15,118 nucleotides of DNA from Actinomycetes bacterium. Its GTDB lineage: Bacteria > Actinomycetota > Actinomycetes > Actinomycetales > Cellulomonadaceae. The stretch spans positions 1 through 15,118 of the forward strand of contig JAJYTJ010000090.1 of the NCBI GenBank assembly GCA_021793115.1, read 5' to 3'. Under the pieces are notes generated by a model that worked only from the letters and a program-made list of their open reading frames with translations, was not told the DNA's origin and ran no database searches. The position numbers and the translations under genes are program-made. This document shows, piece after piece, positions 6,812-13,525 of the stretch (position 1 is its first letter; each line of letters opens with the position of its first letter).

Positions 6812-6884
6812 GCGCCCGTAGCTCAACGGATAGAGCAGCGGCCTTCTAATCCGCTGGTTGGGAGTTCGAGTCTCCCCGGGCGCA
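6812..6884 (+). tRNA. tRNA-Arg (anticodon TCT)
   Basis: A complete 73-base cloverleaf: acceptor GCGCCCG/CGGGCGC with discriminator A, D-arm GCTC/GAGC, anticodon loop CTTCTAA, and T-arm GGGAG TTCGAGT CTCCC. The anticodon stem has a C-U mismatch at its loop end (31-39). CCA is not encoded. The next gene's ATG starts two bases after the discriminator. Confidence 0.96.
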
Positions 6885-6885
6885 C

Positions 6886-7155
6886 ATGGCCCGCCACCGC
6901 ACCAGCCTGACGCCGCCCGAGCGACGTGCCCTCGCGCTGCTCTGGGCGCGCCGCGCGGGGCTGTGGCTGTTGCTCGGCGTCGTCGTCGGCGCCGCCGCGC
7001 TCGGGGCGCTCATGTGGGCGGGCTCCTTGCCCGGGATCCGGGTGTGGGTGTCCGCCGGCGCGGGTCTGCTCGCCGCCGCGGCCGCCGGCGTCGGCTCCAC
7101 GGTGCCCGGTCCGGACGCTCCCGACGAGCGCACCGACGGCCCGTCGCCGTCCTGA
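6886..7155 (+). CDS. small two-helix membrane protein, unknown
   Basis: 89 residues with a basic N-terminus (MARHRTSLTPPERRAL), two hydrophobic segments (about 26-46 and 50-70) and an acidic, Pro-rich tail. I do not recognise the family. Third positions are almost all G or C, supporting a real gene. The ATG begins one base after the tRNA-Arg discriminator-adjacent base, so any ribosome site would lie inside the tRNA 3' half. Either the message is made by cleavage of a tRNA-mRNA precursor and read leaderless, or the true start is elsewhere; no better in-frame ATG or GTG is present near the N-terminus. It precedes orn by 30 bases, but orn has its own promoter. Confidence 0.6.
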   Translation: MARHRTSLTPPERRALALLWARRAGLWLLLGVVVGAAALGALMWAGSLPGIRVWVSAGAGLLAAAAAGVGSTVPGPDAPDERTDGPSPS

Positions 7156-7179
7156 CGTGTCATCGGCCCGCCGTAGGCT
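7152..7179 (+). promoter_or_regulatory. orn promoter, leaderless type
   Basis: CTGACG at 7152-7157 and TAGGCT at 7174-7179 are 16 bases apart, and the -10 ends six bases before the GTG at 7186. This places the transcription start at or next to the start codon, as is common in actinobacteria. Confidence 0.6.
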
Positions 7180-7185
7180 GACCCT

Positions 7186-7830
7186 GTGACCAGCACTGCC
7201 GCCAACGGGACCAGCGACCGCATCGTCTGGATCGACTGCGAGATGACCGGCCTGGACCTCGCCGCGGACGCCCTGGTCGAGGTCGCCGTCGTCGTCACCG
7301 ACTCCGAGCTGCACGCGCTCGACGGCGGCATCGACGTCATCATCACGCCGCCCGAGGCGGCCCTGGCGCAGATGAACGACTACGTGCGGACCATGCACAC
7401 CACGTCGGGACTGCTGGTCGAGCTCGCCGGCGGGATGACCCTGGCGGACGCCCAGGCCGCGGTGCTGCAGTACGTCCGCCGCTGGGTGCCGGATGCCGGG
7501 AAGGCGCCCCTGGCGGGCAACTCGGTCGGCACCGACAAGACGTTCCTCGACCGTGACATGCCCGAGCTCGTCGCGCACCTGCACTACCGCGTCATCGATG
7601 TGTCGAGCATCAAGGAGCTCGCCCGCCGCTGGTACCCGAGGGTCTACTTCAACGCCCCCGCCAAGCACGGCGGCCACCGGGCGCTCGCCGACATCCTGGA
7701 GAGCATCGACGAGCTGCGCTACTACCGCGCAGCGCTCATGCCTCCGGAGCCCGGGCCCGACTCCGCGACCGCCAAGGCGATCGCCGCCAAGATCATCGAG
7801 ACCTCGGTCGCCGGCACTCAGCCCGCGTAG
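7186..7830 (+). CDS. orn: oligoribonuclease (DEDDh 3'-5' exonuclease)
   Basis: Degrades two- to five-base RNA oligomers, including pGpG from cyclic-di-GMP breakdown, completing RNA decay in the cytoplasm. All five DEDDh residues are visible in the 214-residue product: Asp17 and Glu19 in [10 protein letters not shown], Asp117 in [11 protein letters not shown], His164 and Asp169 in [10 protein letters not shown]. Length is slightly above the usual 180-200 residues because of a nine-residue N-terminal tail. The GTG start at 7186 is supported by the leaderless promoter just upstream. In many actinobacteria orn sits near tRNA-His, as here. Confidence 0.97.
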   Translation: MTSTAANGTSDRIVWIDCEMTGLDLAADALVEVAVVVTDSELHALDGGIDVIITPPEAALAQMNDYVRTMHTTSGLLVELAGGMTLADAQAAVLQYVRRWVPDAGKAPLAGNSVGTDKTFLDRDMPELVAHLHYRVIDVSSIKELARRWYPRVYFNAPAKHGGHRALADILESIDELRYYRAALMPPEPGPDSATAKAIAAKIIETSVAGTQPA

Positions 7831-7833
7831 CGG

Positions 7834-8415
7834 TCAGGCGAGGTCCAGCCGCATCAGCACTCGAGGCGTCCGCGCGGACAGCGAGTCGGTGTCGGCGACC
7901 TTCGTGAACCCGGCCTTCTCGAACATCGAGCGGGTGCCGACGTAGCCTCCGGACGCGTTGACGCGGGCACCGGCGTTGTCCACCGGATAGCCCTCGAGGG
8001 CGGGTGCGCCATGCCCTTGGGCGAACTCGACCGCGCCGGCCGGCAGCGCGCTCGCGACACCCTGGCGTCGGTGCCCCCCGAGCACCCGGAAGCAGAACAC
8101 GGACCACGCCGGCCTGTCGTCGATCCAGGGGACCCGCCCGCCGGGTCGGAACGCGAAGAGCTCGGAGCGTGGTGCCACGCCGGCCCACCCCACGGCGACT
8201 CCCTCGTCGTACGCCAGCAGGCCAGGCGCCGGGTCCCCGGCACACAGCTCGCGGACGTGCTCCTGCTGGCCGGCAGGGCCGAGGGCCGACCGCTCCGGTG
8301 ACCGGAGCCGGTTGGCGAGACACCAGCACGCCTGCCCGCCGGGCACAGGAGGCCCGACGATCGTCGCCAGGTCGGCGAACCGCTCGACGGTCGCGGGAAC
8401 GACCTCGATGGCCAT
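7834..8415 (-). CDS. GNAT-family N-acetyltransferase
   Basis: A 193-residue protein of the GCN5-related acetyltransferase fold; acceptor substrate unknown. The acetyl-CoA pyrophosphate loop is visible as GGHRRQGVAS (residues 113-122), preceded by the beta-strand WSVFCFRVL, and the C-terminal part has the typical SRSMFEKAGF-like segment (RSMFEKAGFTKVADT). The N-terminal region has two close cysteines (ACWC, 29-32). ATG at 8415 is chosen because the frame upstream runs into the tRNA-His gene. It converges with orn; the two stops are only a few bases apart (7830 and 7834). No Shine-Dalgarno is evident. Confidence 0.85.
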   Translation of the reverse strand: MAIEVVPATVERFADLATIVGPPVPGGQACWCLANRLRSPERSALGPAGQQEHVRELCAGDPAPGLLAYDEGVAVGWAGVAPRSELFAFRPGGRVPWIDDRPAWSVFCFRVLGGHRRQGVASALPAGAVEFAQGHGAPALEGYPVDNAGARVNASGGYVGTRSMFEKAGFTKVADTDSLSARTPRVLMRLDLA

Positions 8416-8440
8416 GCGGCACGGTAGCGCCGGGAGCTGA

Positions 8441-8470
8441 CACGGCGCCGACCCTGGGGTCGACGCCGTG
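8441..8470 (-). terminator. hairpin terminator after tRNA-His
   Basis: A 13-bp stem with a four-base loop lies three bases past the encoded CCA of tRNA-His. On the minus-strand RNA every position pairs (one U-G wobble); on the plus strand the same position is a C-A mismatch, so the structure is tuned to the tRNA strand. The U-tract is weak. Confidence 0.6.
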
Positions 8471-8472
8471 GA

Positions 8473-8549
8473 TGGGGTGGCTGACGGGACTTGAACCCGC
8501 GACCCCCTGGACCACAACCAGGTGCTCTACCAACTGAGCTACAGCCACC
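8473..8549 (-). tRNA. tRNA-His (anticodon GTG)
   Basis: Minus-strand cloverleaf with anticodon loop TTGTGGT between CTGG/CCAG stem bases. The extra 5' G (G-1) opposite C73, the identity mark of tRNA-His, is present: acceptor GGTGGCTG pairs with CAGCCACC. CCA is encoded (complement of 8473-8475). T-arm GCGGG TTCAAGT CCCGT is normal. Confidence 0.97.
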
Positions 8550-8614
8550 ACGGACCGCCGCGGCGGGCGGGCCGACGAAAAGTGTAACGGTCCGCGGCAC
8601 GCCCGCCGTACCGG

Positions 8615-9556
8615 CTACAACCGTGCCTCGACCGCGTCCGCGGCACGCGCCACGGACTCCGGGCCGCCGTACCCCAGGAACAGCGACGGCTCGGTGAGCT
8701 CCACCTCGAGGATCACCGGGGTGCCCTCGTCGTCCGGGATGACGTCCACCCGCATGTAGAGGAAGGGCTGCGGGACTCCCGGGAAGACGTCCGCGAGCGC
8801 TGCGACCACCCGCTCGCCCAGCTCACGCTCGGCCGGGCTCGCCTCGCGAGGCGCGATGACCTCGCCGCGGTAGAGCGCGCCGTCGAGGTCGCCGGCACGG
8901 AAGGGTCCCGACAGCAGGGCGCTCTTGCGCACCGCGTGGCTGAACACGCCGTCGAGGAACACCATGCCGGTCTCCCCCACGGTGTCGACCGCCCGCAGGT
9001 AGCGCTGCAGCATGACGTGCCGACCCACCGCCATGAGGTTCTTCGCATGCGTGATCGCGAGCATCCGCTGCTGCGTGGCCGAGGCGTCGTACCGGCCGGT
9101 GTCACGTGAGCCCGCGGAGACGGTCGGCTTGATGACGAACTCGCCGAACGCGGGCAGCCGCGAGTTGATGGCCCGCGACGTCATGTTCTTCTCGGGGTCG
9201 AGCCAGATCGTCGGCACGATCGGCAGGCCGCGCTCCTCGAGGGCCGCCAGATACGTCTTGTCCGTGTTCCAGGCGATGACGTCGGCCGGGTTGAACAGCT
9301 CGCTCGTCTGCTCCACGCGCCGGGTCCAGTCGACGAACTGCGCCTGCCGCTCGGTGTAGTCCCACGTGTTGCGGACGACGACCTGCTGGTAGGAGGCCCA
9401 GTCGACGGTCGGGTCGTCCCAGACGGCGGCGTCGACCGCGATGCCACGGGCGACGAGCGCGTCGCGCAGCAGCTGATCGTCCGGGTCGAGGTCGGGGAGC
9501 TCGGCGCAGGTCGCGAGAGCGAGGCGGGCCGGTCCGGGCGGTGGGGTCGTCACCAT
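8615..9556 (-). CDS. ATP-grasp ligase-like protein (RimK/DcsG-like)
   Basis: 313 residues. ATP-grasp enzymes join a carboxylate, activated as acyl phosphate, to an amine or thiol. Visible features are the pre-ATP-grasp Rossmann-like part (residues 10-95), WNTDKTYL with Lys100, the ATP-binding strand FVIKPTVSAGSRDTG with Lys143, the hinge VMLQRYL (181-187), and the metal-binding end YMRVDVI plus LEVELTEPSLFLGY with Glu284, Glu286 and Glu289. This form resembles solo ATP-grasp proteins related to RimK and to DcsG of cycloserine synthesis, not a dedicated D-Ala ligase or glutathione synthetase. It starts 10 bases after the stop of the aminotransferase on the same strand, so they are almost certainly co-transcribed. 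Substrates are unknown. The start could be ATG 9556 or GTG 9553. Confidence 0.88.
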   Translation of the reverse strand: MVTTPPPGPARLALATCAELPDLDPDDQLLRDALVARGIAVDAAVWDDPTVDWASYQQVVVRNTWDYTERQAQFVDWTRRVEQTSELFNPADVIAWNTDKTYLAALEERGLPIVPTIWLDPEKNMTSRAINSRLPAFGEFVIKPTVSAGSRDTGRYDASATQQRMLAITHAKNLMAVGRHVMLQRYLRAVDTVGETGMVFLDGVFSHAVRKSALLSGPFRAGDLDGALYRGEVIAPREASPAERELGERVVAALADVFPGVPQPFLYMRVDVIPDDEGTPVILEVELTEPSLFLGYGGPESVARAADAVEARL

Positions 9557-9566
9557 CGAATCGTAA

Positions 9567-10733
9567 TCAGGCTCCGAGCGCGTCCACGGCCGCGCGCAGC
9601 CGTCGGCATCCGTCCGCGAACGCCTCCGGCTCCGGCAGCAGGGACAGCGCCAGCGCGCCGGGCGTCGGCAGGTCGTAGAACCATCCGGGATGCACGGCGA
9701 GGTGGGCGTCGCGCAGCAGGTGCAGCGTCAGCTCGTCGTCCGGCCGCCAGCGCGGCACGTCGACGAGGACGGTCCAGCCGCCGTCGCAGCGGCGCACCCG
9801 CCACCCGCCGTCGTCGAGCAGCGCCCGAGCGGTCGTGAGGTTGGCGACGAGCCGGTCGCGCGTCGCCGCCACCGCCTCGTCGGCCAGGGTCAGCAGCTCC
9901 GGCAGCGCCCCGGCGACCGGTGCCCCGACCGACAGGTACGTGTCGGCGATCGTCTCGAGCGCCGCCATGGCCGCGGCGACCTCGCCGTGCGGCCCGGAGA
10001 CCCGGATCCACCCGAGCTTGAGCTGCGGTGCGCAGAGCAGCTTGGACAGCCCGTCGAGCGTGAACGTCAGCACGCGCTCCTCGCCGGCGAGCGTGCGCCG
10101 TGCCGGCGCGTCGAGGTGGAACGGGCCGAACACCTCGTCCGAGATGATCGCCACGTCGCCGCGCCGCGCCGCCTCGACGACCGGGCCACGCTCGTCGTAG
10201 GCCAGGTACGCGCCTGTCGGGTTCCCCGGGTTCACGACGACGATCCCGCGCACGTCGTCACGCGCCGCGACCCGCGCCAACGCCATGGTGTCCGTGGACC
10301 AGCCGTACGGGTGCAGGTAGGTGACCGGGTAGGCCGTGGTGCGCACCGCCGCGAGGCGGGCCAGCGGCTCGACGAGCGGGTACCCGGGTGCCGGCACCGC
10401 CACCGCCTGGCCGGGGTCCGCGAGCAGCGTGAGCAGCCAGCCGTAGGCCTCCGACGTGCTGGCGGTGAGGAGGTAGTCGTCGGGCGAGCCGCCGAAGCGG
10501 GCGGCCAGGGCCTCGCGGGCAGCCACCGGGCCGTGCGGGTCGGGGCGGTACCGCCCGGCGAGCGGCGTCGCCCGCTGGACCGCCGCCAGCACAGCGGGGT
10601 GCGTCAGCCCGTGCCGCGTGGGGTTGGAGTCCGTGAGGTCGAGCACCTCGACCCCGGCGTCACGCAGCTCGGCGCGCGCCACGGCCAGGGCGTTGGGGGT
10701 GCCGTCGGCGGTGGCGCGGGCGGCGAGGTGCAC
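9567..10733 (-). CDS. PLP-dependent aminotransferase, class I/II fold
   Basis: 388 residues of the fold-type I aminotransferase family. Seen are the N-terminal LTDSNPTRHG, the ASTSEAYGWL phosphate-side loop (91-100), VVNPGNPTG (166-174), Asp199 in ISDEVF that would hold the pyridine nitrogen, and the Schiff-base Lys231 in GLSKLLCAPQLKLGW. The strand near the C-terminus reads GALALSLLPEP where many relatives have R-L/I-S; the usual substrate-carboxylate Arg seems absent by this alignment. GTG 10733 is used because TAGGCT lies just upstream in leaderless spacing. It may be annotated elsewhere as a DapC-like enzyme, but its partner is the ATP-grasp gene 10 bases downstream, not dap genes, so the substrate is open. 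Confidence 0.88.
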   Translation of the reverse strand: MHLAARATADGTPNALAVARAELRDAGVEVLDLTDSNPTRHGLTHPAVLAAVQRATPLAGRYRPDPHGPVAAREALAARFGGSPDDYLLTASTSEAYGWLLTLLADPGQAVAVPAPGYPLVEPLARLAAVRTTAYPVTYLHPYGWSTDTMALARVAARDDVRGIVVVNPGNPTGAYLAYDERGPVVEAARRGDVAIISDEVFGPFHLDAPARRTLAGEERVLTFTLDGLSKLLCAPQLKLGWIRVSGPHGEVAAAMAALETIADTYLSVGAPVAGALPELLTLADEAVAATRDRLVANLTTARALLDDGGWRVRRCDGGWTVLVDVPRWRPDDELTLHLLRDAHLAVHPGWFYDLPTPGALALSLLPEPEAFADGCRRLRAAVDALGA

Positions 10734-10739
10734 GCACCG

Positions 10740-10745
10740 AGCCTA
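10740..10745 (-). promoter_or_regulatory. -10 element of the aminotransferase/ATP-grasp operon
   Basis: TAGGCT on the minus strand, six bases before the GTG at 10733, fits a leaderless actinobacterial promoter. A clear -35 was not found; the upstream bases are occupied by the tRNA-Lys terminator hairpin. Confidence 0.5.
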
Positions 10746-10757
10746 GGAGATGACGAA

Positions 10758-10784
10758 GGCCGCCACCCTGCTCGGGTGACGGCC
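10758..10784 (-). terminator. intrinsic terminator after tRNA-Lys
   Basis: An 11-bp stem with a five-base loop on the minus strand (GGCCGTCACCC/GGGTGGCGGCC) starts eight bases past the tRNA-Lys CCA and is followed by TTCGTC. All positions pair in the minus-strand RNA through one U-G wobble, but there is a C-A mismatch on the plus strand. Confidence 0.7.
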
Positions 10785-10791
10785 CCTCGAC

Positions 10792-10867
<76 letters not shown>

Positions 10868-10915
10868 GCGGTGAAAGAGATTACCAGCCGGCGTGCGGCG
10901 ACGCGAAATCGCAGG

Positions 10916-11257
10916 TCACAGGTACAGCCCCGTCCCCTGGCCCTCGCCGTGCGGCTCGGCCACCGCGTGGACGTCCTTCTCCCGCAGCAGCAGGTAGGTG
11001 GCACCCGCGAGCTCCACCTCGGCCCGGTCCTCGGGGTCGAACAGGATGCGGTCCCCCACGGCCACCTGCCGCACGTGCTGCCCCACCGCGACCACCGTGG
11101 CCCAGGCGAGCCGGTGCGCCACGGCGGCGGTCGCGGGGATGACGATCCCGCTCGCCGAGCGGCGCTCCGCCGCCTCGCCGTCGACCGCGACGAGCACCCG
11201 GTCGTTGAGCATCCGGATCGGCAGCGCCGAGCGGCCAGGGTCGGTCGTGGCGGTCAC
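10916..11257 (-). CDS. GroES-like co-chaperonin, solitary
   Basis: 113 residues with the 10-kDa chaperonin (GroES) fold: the N-terminal IRMLNDRVLVAVDG strand, a mobile-loop segment ERRSASGIVIP with the GroEL-contacting Ile-Val-Ile, then VGQHVRQVAVGDRILFDP and the final YLLLREKDVHAV. It is longer at both ends than standard GroES (about 95-100 residues) and no groEL is adjacent, so it is likely a paralogue rather than the main groES. Start GTG 11257 has a TACGGT -10 element seven bases upstream (complement of 11265-11270), suggesting a leaderless message. It diverges from the peroxiredoxin gene and its stop is close to tRNA-Lys. Whether it binds GroEL is unknown. Confidence 0.85.
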   Translation of the reverse strand: MTATTDPGRSALPIRMLNDRVLVAVDGEAAERRSASGIVIPATAAVAHRLAWATVVAVGQHVRQVAVGDRILFDPEDRAEVELAGATYLLLREKDVHAVAEPHGEGQGTGLYL

Positions 11258-11280
11258 ACACCGGACCGTACCCGCACCCG

Positions 11281-11314
11281 TAGGCTGGTCGACAACGTCC
11301 CCCGCACCGAGGAG
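11281..11314 (+). promoter_or_regulatory. peroxiredoxin promoter -10 and ribosome site
   Basis: TAGGCT at 11281-11286 is a likely -10. A GAGGAG ribosome site at 11309-11314 is five bases before the GTG at 11320 and decides that start. Unlike most genes here, this message would have a short leader. Confidence 0.5.
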
Positions 11315-11319
11315 CCCTC

Positions 11320-11799
11320 GTGCCGCGACTGTCCGCCGGCGACCGTGTCCCCGACTTCACCCTGCCCACCGCCGACGGTGGGTCGATCACCCTGTCCGAC
11401 CTGCGCGGGTCCCACGTGGTCGTGTACTTCTACCCCGCCGCCGGCACCCCGGGCTGCACCCTGGAGGCGGTGAACTTCCGCGACTCGTCGGCCGCCCTGG
11501 CGGCTGCCGGCTACAACCTCCTCGGCGTCTCGCCGGACAGCCCGGCCCGGTTGGCCACGTTCGCGGCCGACGAGCACCTGACCTACCCGCTGCTGGCCGA
11601 CGAGGACCACGCGGTGCTCGAGGAGTGGGGCGCCTGGGGCGAGAAGACGTTGTACGGGCGCCTCATCACGGGCGTCATCCGCTCCACCGTGGTCGTCGAC
11701 CCGCAGGGCCGGGTCGAGCTGGCGCAGTACAACGTGCGCGCCACCGGGCACGTCGCCCGGCTGCTCAAGGACCTCGGGCTGCAGGCCGCCGCTTCCTGA
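11320..11799 (+). CDS. bcp: PrxQ/Bcp-type peroxiredoxin, one-cysteine form
   Basis: Thioredoxin-fold peroxidase that reduces hydrogen peroxide and organic peroxides through a cysteine sulfenate, 159 residues. The peroxidatic site is FYPAAGTPGCTLEAVNFRD with Cys46. In typical PrxQ proteins the resolving cysteine is five residues on (GCTxEACxFRD), but here that position is Val51, and Cys46 is the only cysteine in the protein. Recycling must therefore use an external thiol, such as mycothiol or a thioredoxin; a thioredoxin gene lies about 0.6 kb away. GVSPDS, YPLLAD and the VIRSTVVVDPQG segment complete the family pattern. Start GTG 11320 is supported by GAGGAG. It diverges from the GroES-like gene. 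Confidence 0.93.
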   Translation: MPRLSAGDRVPDFTLPTADGGSITLSDLRGSHVVVYFYPAAGTPGCTLEAVNFRDSSAALAAAGYNLLGVSPDSPARLATFAADEHLTYPLLADEDHAVLEEWGAWGEKTLYGRLITGVIRSTVVVDPQGRVELAQYNVRATGHVARLLKDLGLQAAAS

Positions 11800-11812
11800 C
11801 ACAATCAGCGGC

Positions 11813-11895
11813 GCGGGAGTGGTGAAACGGCAGCCACGCCAGGTTTAGGTCCTGGTGCCCGAGAGGGCGTGCGGGTTCGACTCCCGTCTCCCGCA
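11813..11895 (+). tRNA. tRNA-Leu (anticodon TAG)
   Basis: An 83-base class II tRNA: acceptor GCGGGAG/CTCCCGC with discriminator A, anticodon loop TTTAGGT closed by CCAGG/CCTGG, a long variable arm (TGCCCGAGAGGGCGT) and T-loop TTCGACT. CCA is not encoded. It begins 13 bases after the peroxiredoxin stop. Confidence 0.96.
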
Positions 11896-11939
11896 CCCCA
11901 CCCCGCGGTCCCGTGCGTCGGCACGTACCATTGGCCATC

Positions 11940-12323
11940 ATGAGCACGCTGCAGCGCCCCATGATGCTCTCGAAGATCCACCGCGCCACCGTCACCCAGG
12001 CCGACCTCGACTACGTGGGCTCCATCACGATCGACGAGGAGCTGATGGAGGCCGCCGACATCCTGGCCCACCAGCAGGTGGACGTCCTCGACATCGACAA
12101 CGGCGCGCGCCTGACCACCTACGCGATCCCCGGCCCGCGCGGCGGCCGGGACATCAAGATCAACGGCGCCGCGGCGCACCTGGTCGCGGTGGGCGACCGC
12201 GTCATCGTCATCGCCTACGGCGTGATGAGCGACGCGGAGGCGCACCACCACACCCCGATCGTCGTGGTGGTCGACGAGGCGAACGACCCCGTCGAGCACG
12301 CGGCGGCCACCTCGCCCCGCTGA
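11940..12323 (+). CDS. panD: aspartate 1-decarboxylase, pyruvoyl-dependent
   Basis: Decarboxylates L-aspartate to beta-alanine for pantothenate and coenzyme A synthesis. The 127-residue proenzyme must cut itself between Gly27 and Ser28 in DYVGSITID to make the pyruvoyl cofactor. Lys12 ([12 protein letters not shown]), Tyr25, and the later YAIPGPRGG and [20 protein letters not shown] segments are family hallmarks. The ATG at 11940 matches the conserved N-terminus; TACCAT eight bases upstream may be a leaderless -10. The tRNA-Leu gene ends 44 bases before it. panB and panC are not in view. In actinobacteria autoprocessing does not usually need PanZ. It converges on thioredoxin across a strong terminator. 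Confidence 0.97.
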   Translation: MSTLQRPMMLSKIHRATVTQADLDYVGSITIDEELMEAADILAHQQVDVLDIDNGARLTTYAIPGPRGGRDIKINGAAAHLVAVGDRVIVIAYGVMSDAEAHHHTPIVVVVDEANDPVEHAAATSPR

Positions 12324-12354
12324 GCGGGTGGGCGGCGACGCCCGACGACGACGA

Positions 12355-12391
12355 CGAACGGCCTGCCCCCGTCAGCGGGGCAGGCCGTTCG
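12355..12391. terminator. bidirectional terminator between panD and trx
   Basis: A perfect 15-bp stem (CGAACGGCCTGCCCC and its complement) with a seven-base loop lies between the two convergent stops, 32 bases after panD and 15 before the thioredoxin stop. The U-tracts are poor, as often in actinobacteria. Confidence 0.85.
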
Positions 12392-12406
12392 CACGTGAGC
12401 GAGCGC

Positions 12407-12778
12407 TCAGGCCTTGGCGGTCTCGCGCTCGGAGATCTGCTTGCGGACCTCGTCCATGTCGAGGCCCTTGACGGCGTCGATCACCTGCTCGAGCGCCGGG
12501 GCGGGCAGCGCGCCGGGCTGGTTGAAGACGAGGATCCCGTCGCGGAACGCCATGAGCGTCGGGATCGACGTGATCTGCAGCTCGGCTGCAAGCTCCTGCT
12601 CGGCATCCGTGTCGACCTTGCCGAAGACGATGCCCTCGTGCTTCTCGGACGCCTTCTCGAAGATGGGGCCGAACATCCGGCAGGGCGGGCACCAGGTGGC
12701 CCAGAAGTCGACCAGGACGATGTCGTTGTCCTTGACGGCGGCGCCGATCGTCTCGCCGGTCAGGATGGTGGTGGCCAT
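12407..12778 (-). CDS. trxA: thioredoxin
   Basis: Cytoplasmic dithiol-disulfide oxidoreductase, 123 residues. The active site is FWATWCPPCRM with Cys30 and Cys33; the usual bacterial loop is WCGPC, so Gly is replaced by Pro here, which can change redox potential. The cis-proline lies in ITSIPTLMAF, and KVDTDAEQELA is also typical. A C-terminal extension of about 15 residues (DMDEVRKQISERETAKA) goes beyond E. coli TrxA. ATG 12778 is set by GAGGAG (complement of 12788-12793) nine bases upstream; the frame is open further upstream but without support. No thioredoxin reductase gene is adjacent. It could serve the one-cysteine peroxiredoxin nearby. Confidence 0.94.
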   Translation of the reverse strand: MATTILTGETIGAAVKDNDIVLVDFWATWCPPCRMFGPIFEKASEKHEGIVFGKVDTDAEQELAAELQITSIPTLMAFRDGILVFNQPGALPAPALEQVIDAVKGLDMDEVRKQISERETAKA

Positions 12779-12898
12779 TCGCTTGCTCTCCTCGCTTCCG
12801 TGGTACTCGACCATTCAGCGCACCGGGTGGTCCGGCTATTCCACGCCTCGTCGTGCGCGGTCGTGCGTGCCGACCACCCCACCACGGCCGGGGCACGG

Positions 12899-12904
12899 TA
12901 GAAC
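12899..12904 (+). promoter_or_regulatory. -10 element of the Nudix-like gene
   Basis: TAGAAC ends six bases before the GTG at 12911, again the leaderless pattern. No good -35 was seen. Confidence 0.45.
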
Positions 12905-12910
12905 AGCACG

Positions 12911-13474
12911 GTGACCGACACCGCCGAGTTCCCCAGGGACCCGGGCGAGCCGGAGCGGCCCTCGGGCTGGCTCTCCGACAGCGAGCTCGCCCTGGCCCGG
13001 GCCACCCTCCCGATCCTCTACGTCGACGTGGTCCCCGTGCGGGTGGACGACAGCGGGGACGTCATCGCCGTGGGCCTGCTGCTGCGGGTCACGAGCACCG
13101 GCTCGATGACGCGCGACCTGGTGTCGGGGCGCGTGATGTTCCACGAGCGGGTGCGCGACGCCATGCTCCGGCACATCGAGAAGGACCTCGGCCCCATGGC
13201 GCTGCCGCAGGTCCCCGCGTCGCCGCAGCCCTTCACGGTCGCCGAGTACCTGCCGACGCTCGGCGTCACGCCGTACCACGACCCCCGGCAGCACGCGGTC
13301 TCGTTGGCCTACGTGGTGCCGATGCTCGGCGACTGCCGGCCGCAGCAGGACGCGCTCGACCTGGCGTGGCTCACGCCCGAGGAGGCGTGCGCCGACACCG
13401 CCCAGGTCGAGATGGCGGGCGGCCGGGGACTCCTGCTGCGGCAGGCGATGGCGTGGGTCGGACGGATGCCGTAG
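12911..13474 (+). CDS. Nudix-fold protein, DUF4916 family
   Basis: 187 residues matching the actinobacterial DUF4916 group, annotated as Nudix hydrolase family proteins of unknown substrate. Landmarks are SGWLSDSELALARATLP, LYVDVVPVRVDDSG, VTPYHDPRQHAVSLAYV and the C-terminal CRPQQDALDLAWLTPEEA. The Nudix-box region (G73 to about G94) keeps Gly, then Glu after five residues, but its second half reads RHIEKDLG where the canonical box has REUxEExGU. Two metal-binding glutamates are thus Lys and Asp, so hydrolase activity is doubtful or uses other ligands. GTG 12911 is supported by the leaderless -10 and by the intergenic boundary with trx, from which it diverges. Confidence 0.88.
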   Translation: MTDTAEFPRDPGEPERPSGWLSDSELALARATLPILYVDVVPVRVDDSGDVIAVGLLLRVTSTGSMTRDLVSGRVMFHERVRDAMLRHIEKDLGPMALPQVPASPQPFTVAEYLPTLGVTPYHDPRQHAVSLAYVVPMLGDCRPQQDALDLAWLTPEEACADTAQVEMAGGRGLLLRQAMAWVGRMP

Positions 13475-13525
13475 CGCCGGACCGTGCCACCGGCCGGGCG
13501 ACGGCCGGCGTGGTGACGGCGCCGC

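Noticed and set aside
6812..6884. tRNA-Arg as an integration site for a chrA-to-zur island
   Set aside because: I found no repeat of the tRNA 3' end elsewhere in the window and no integrase gene.
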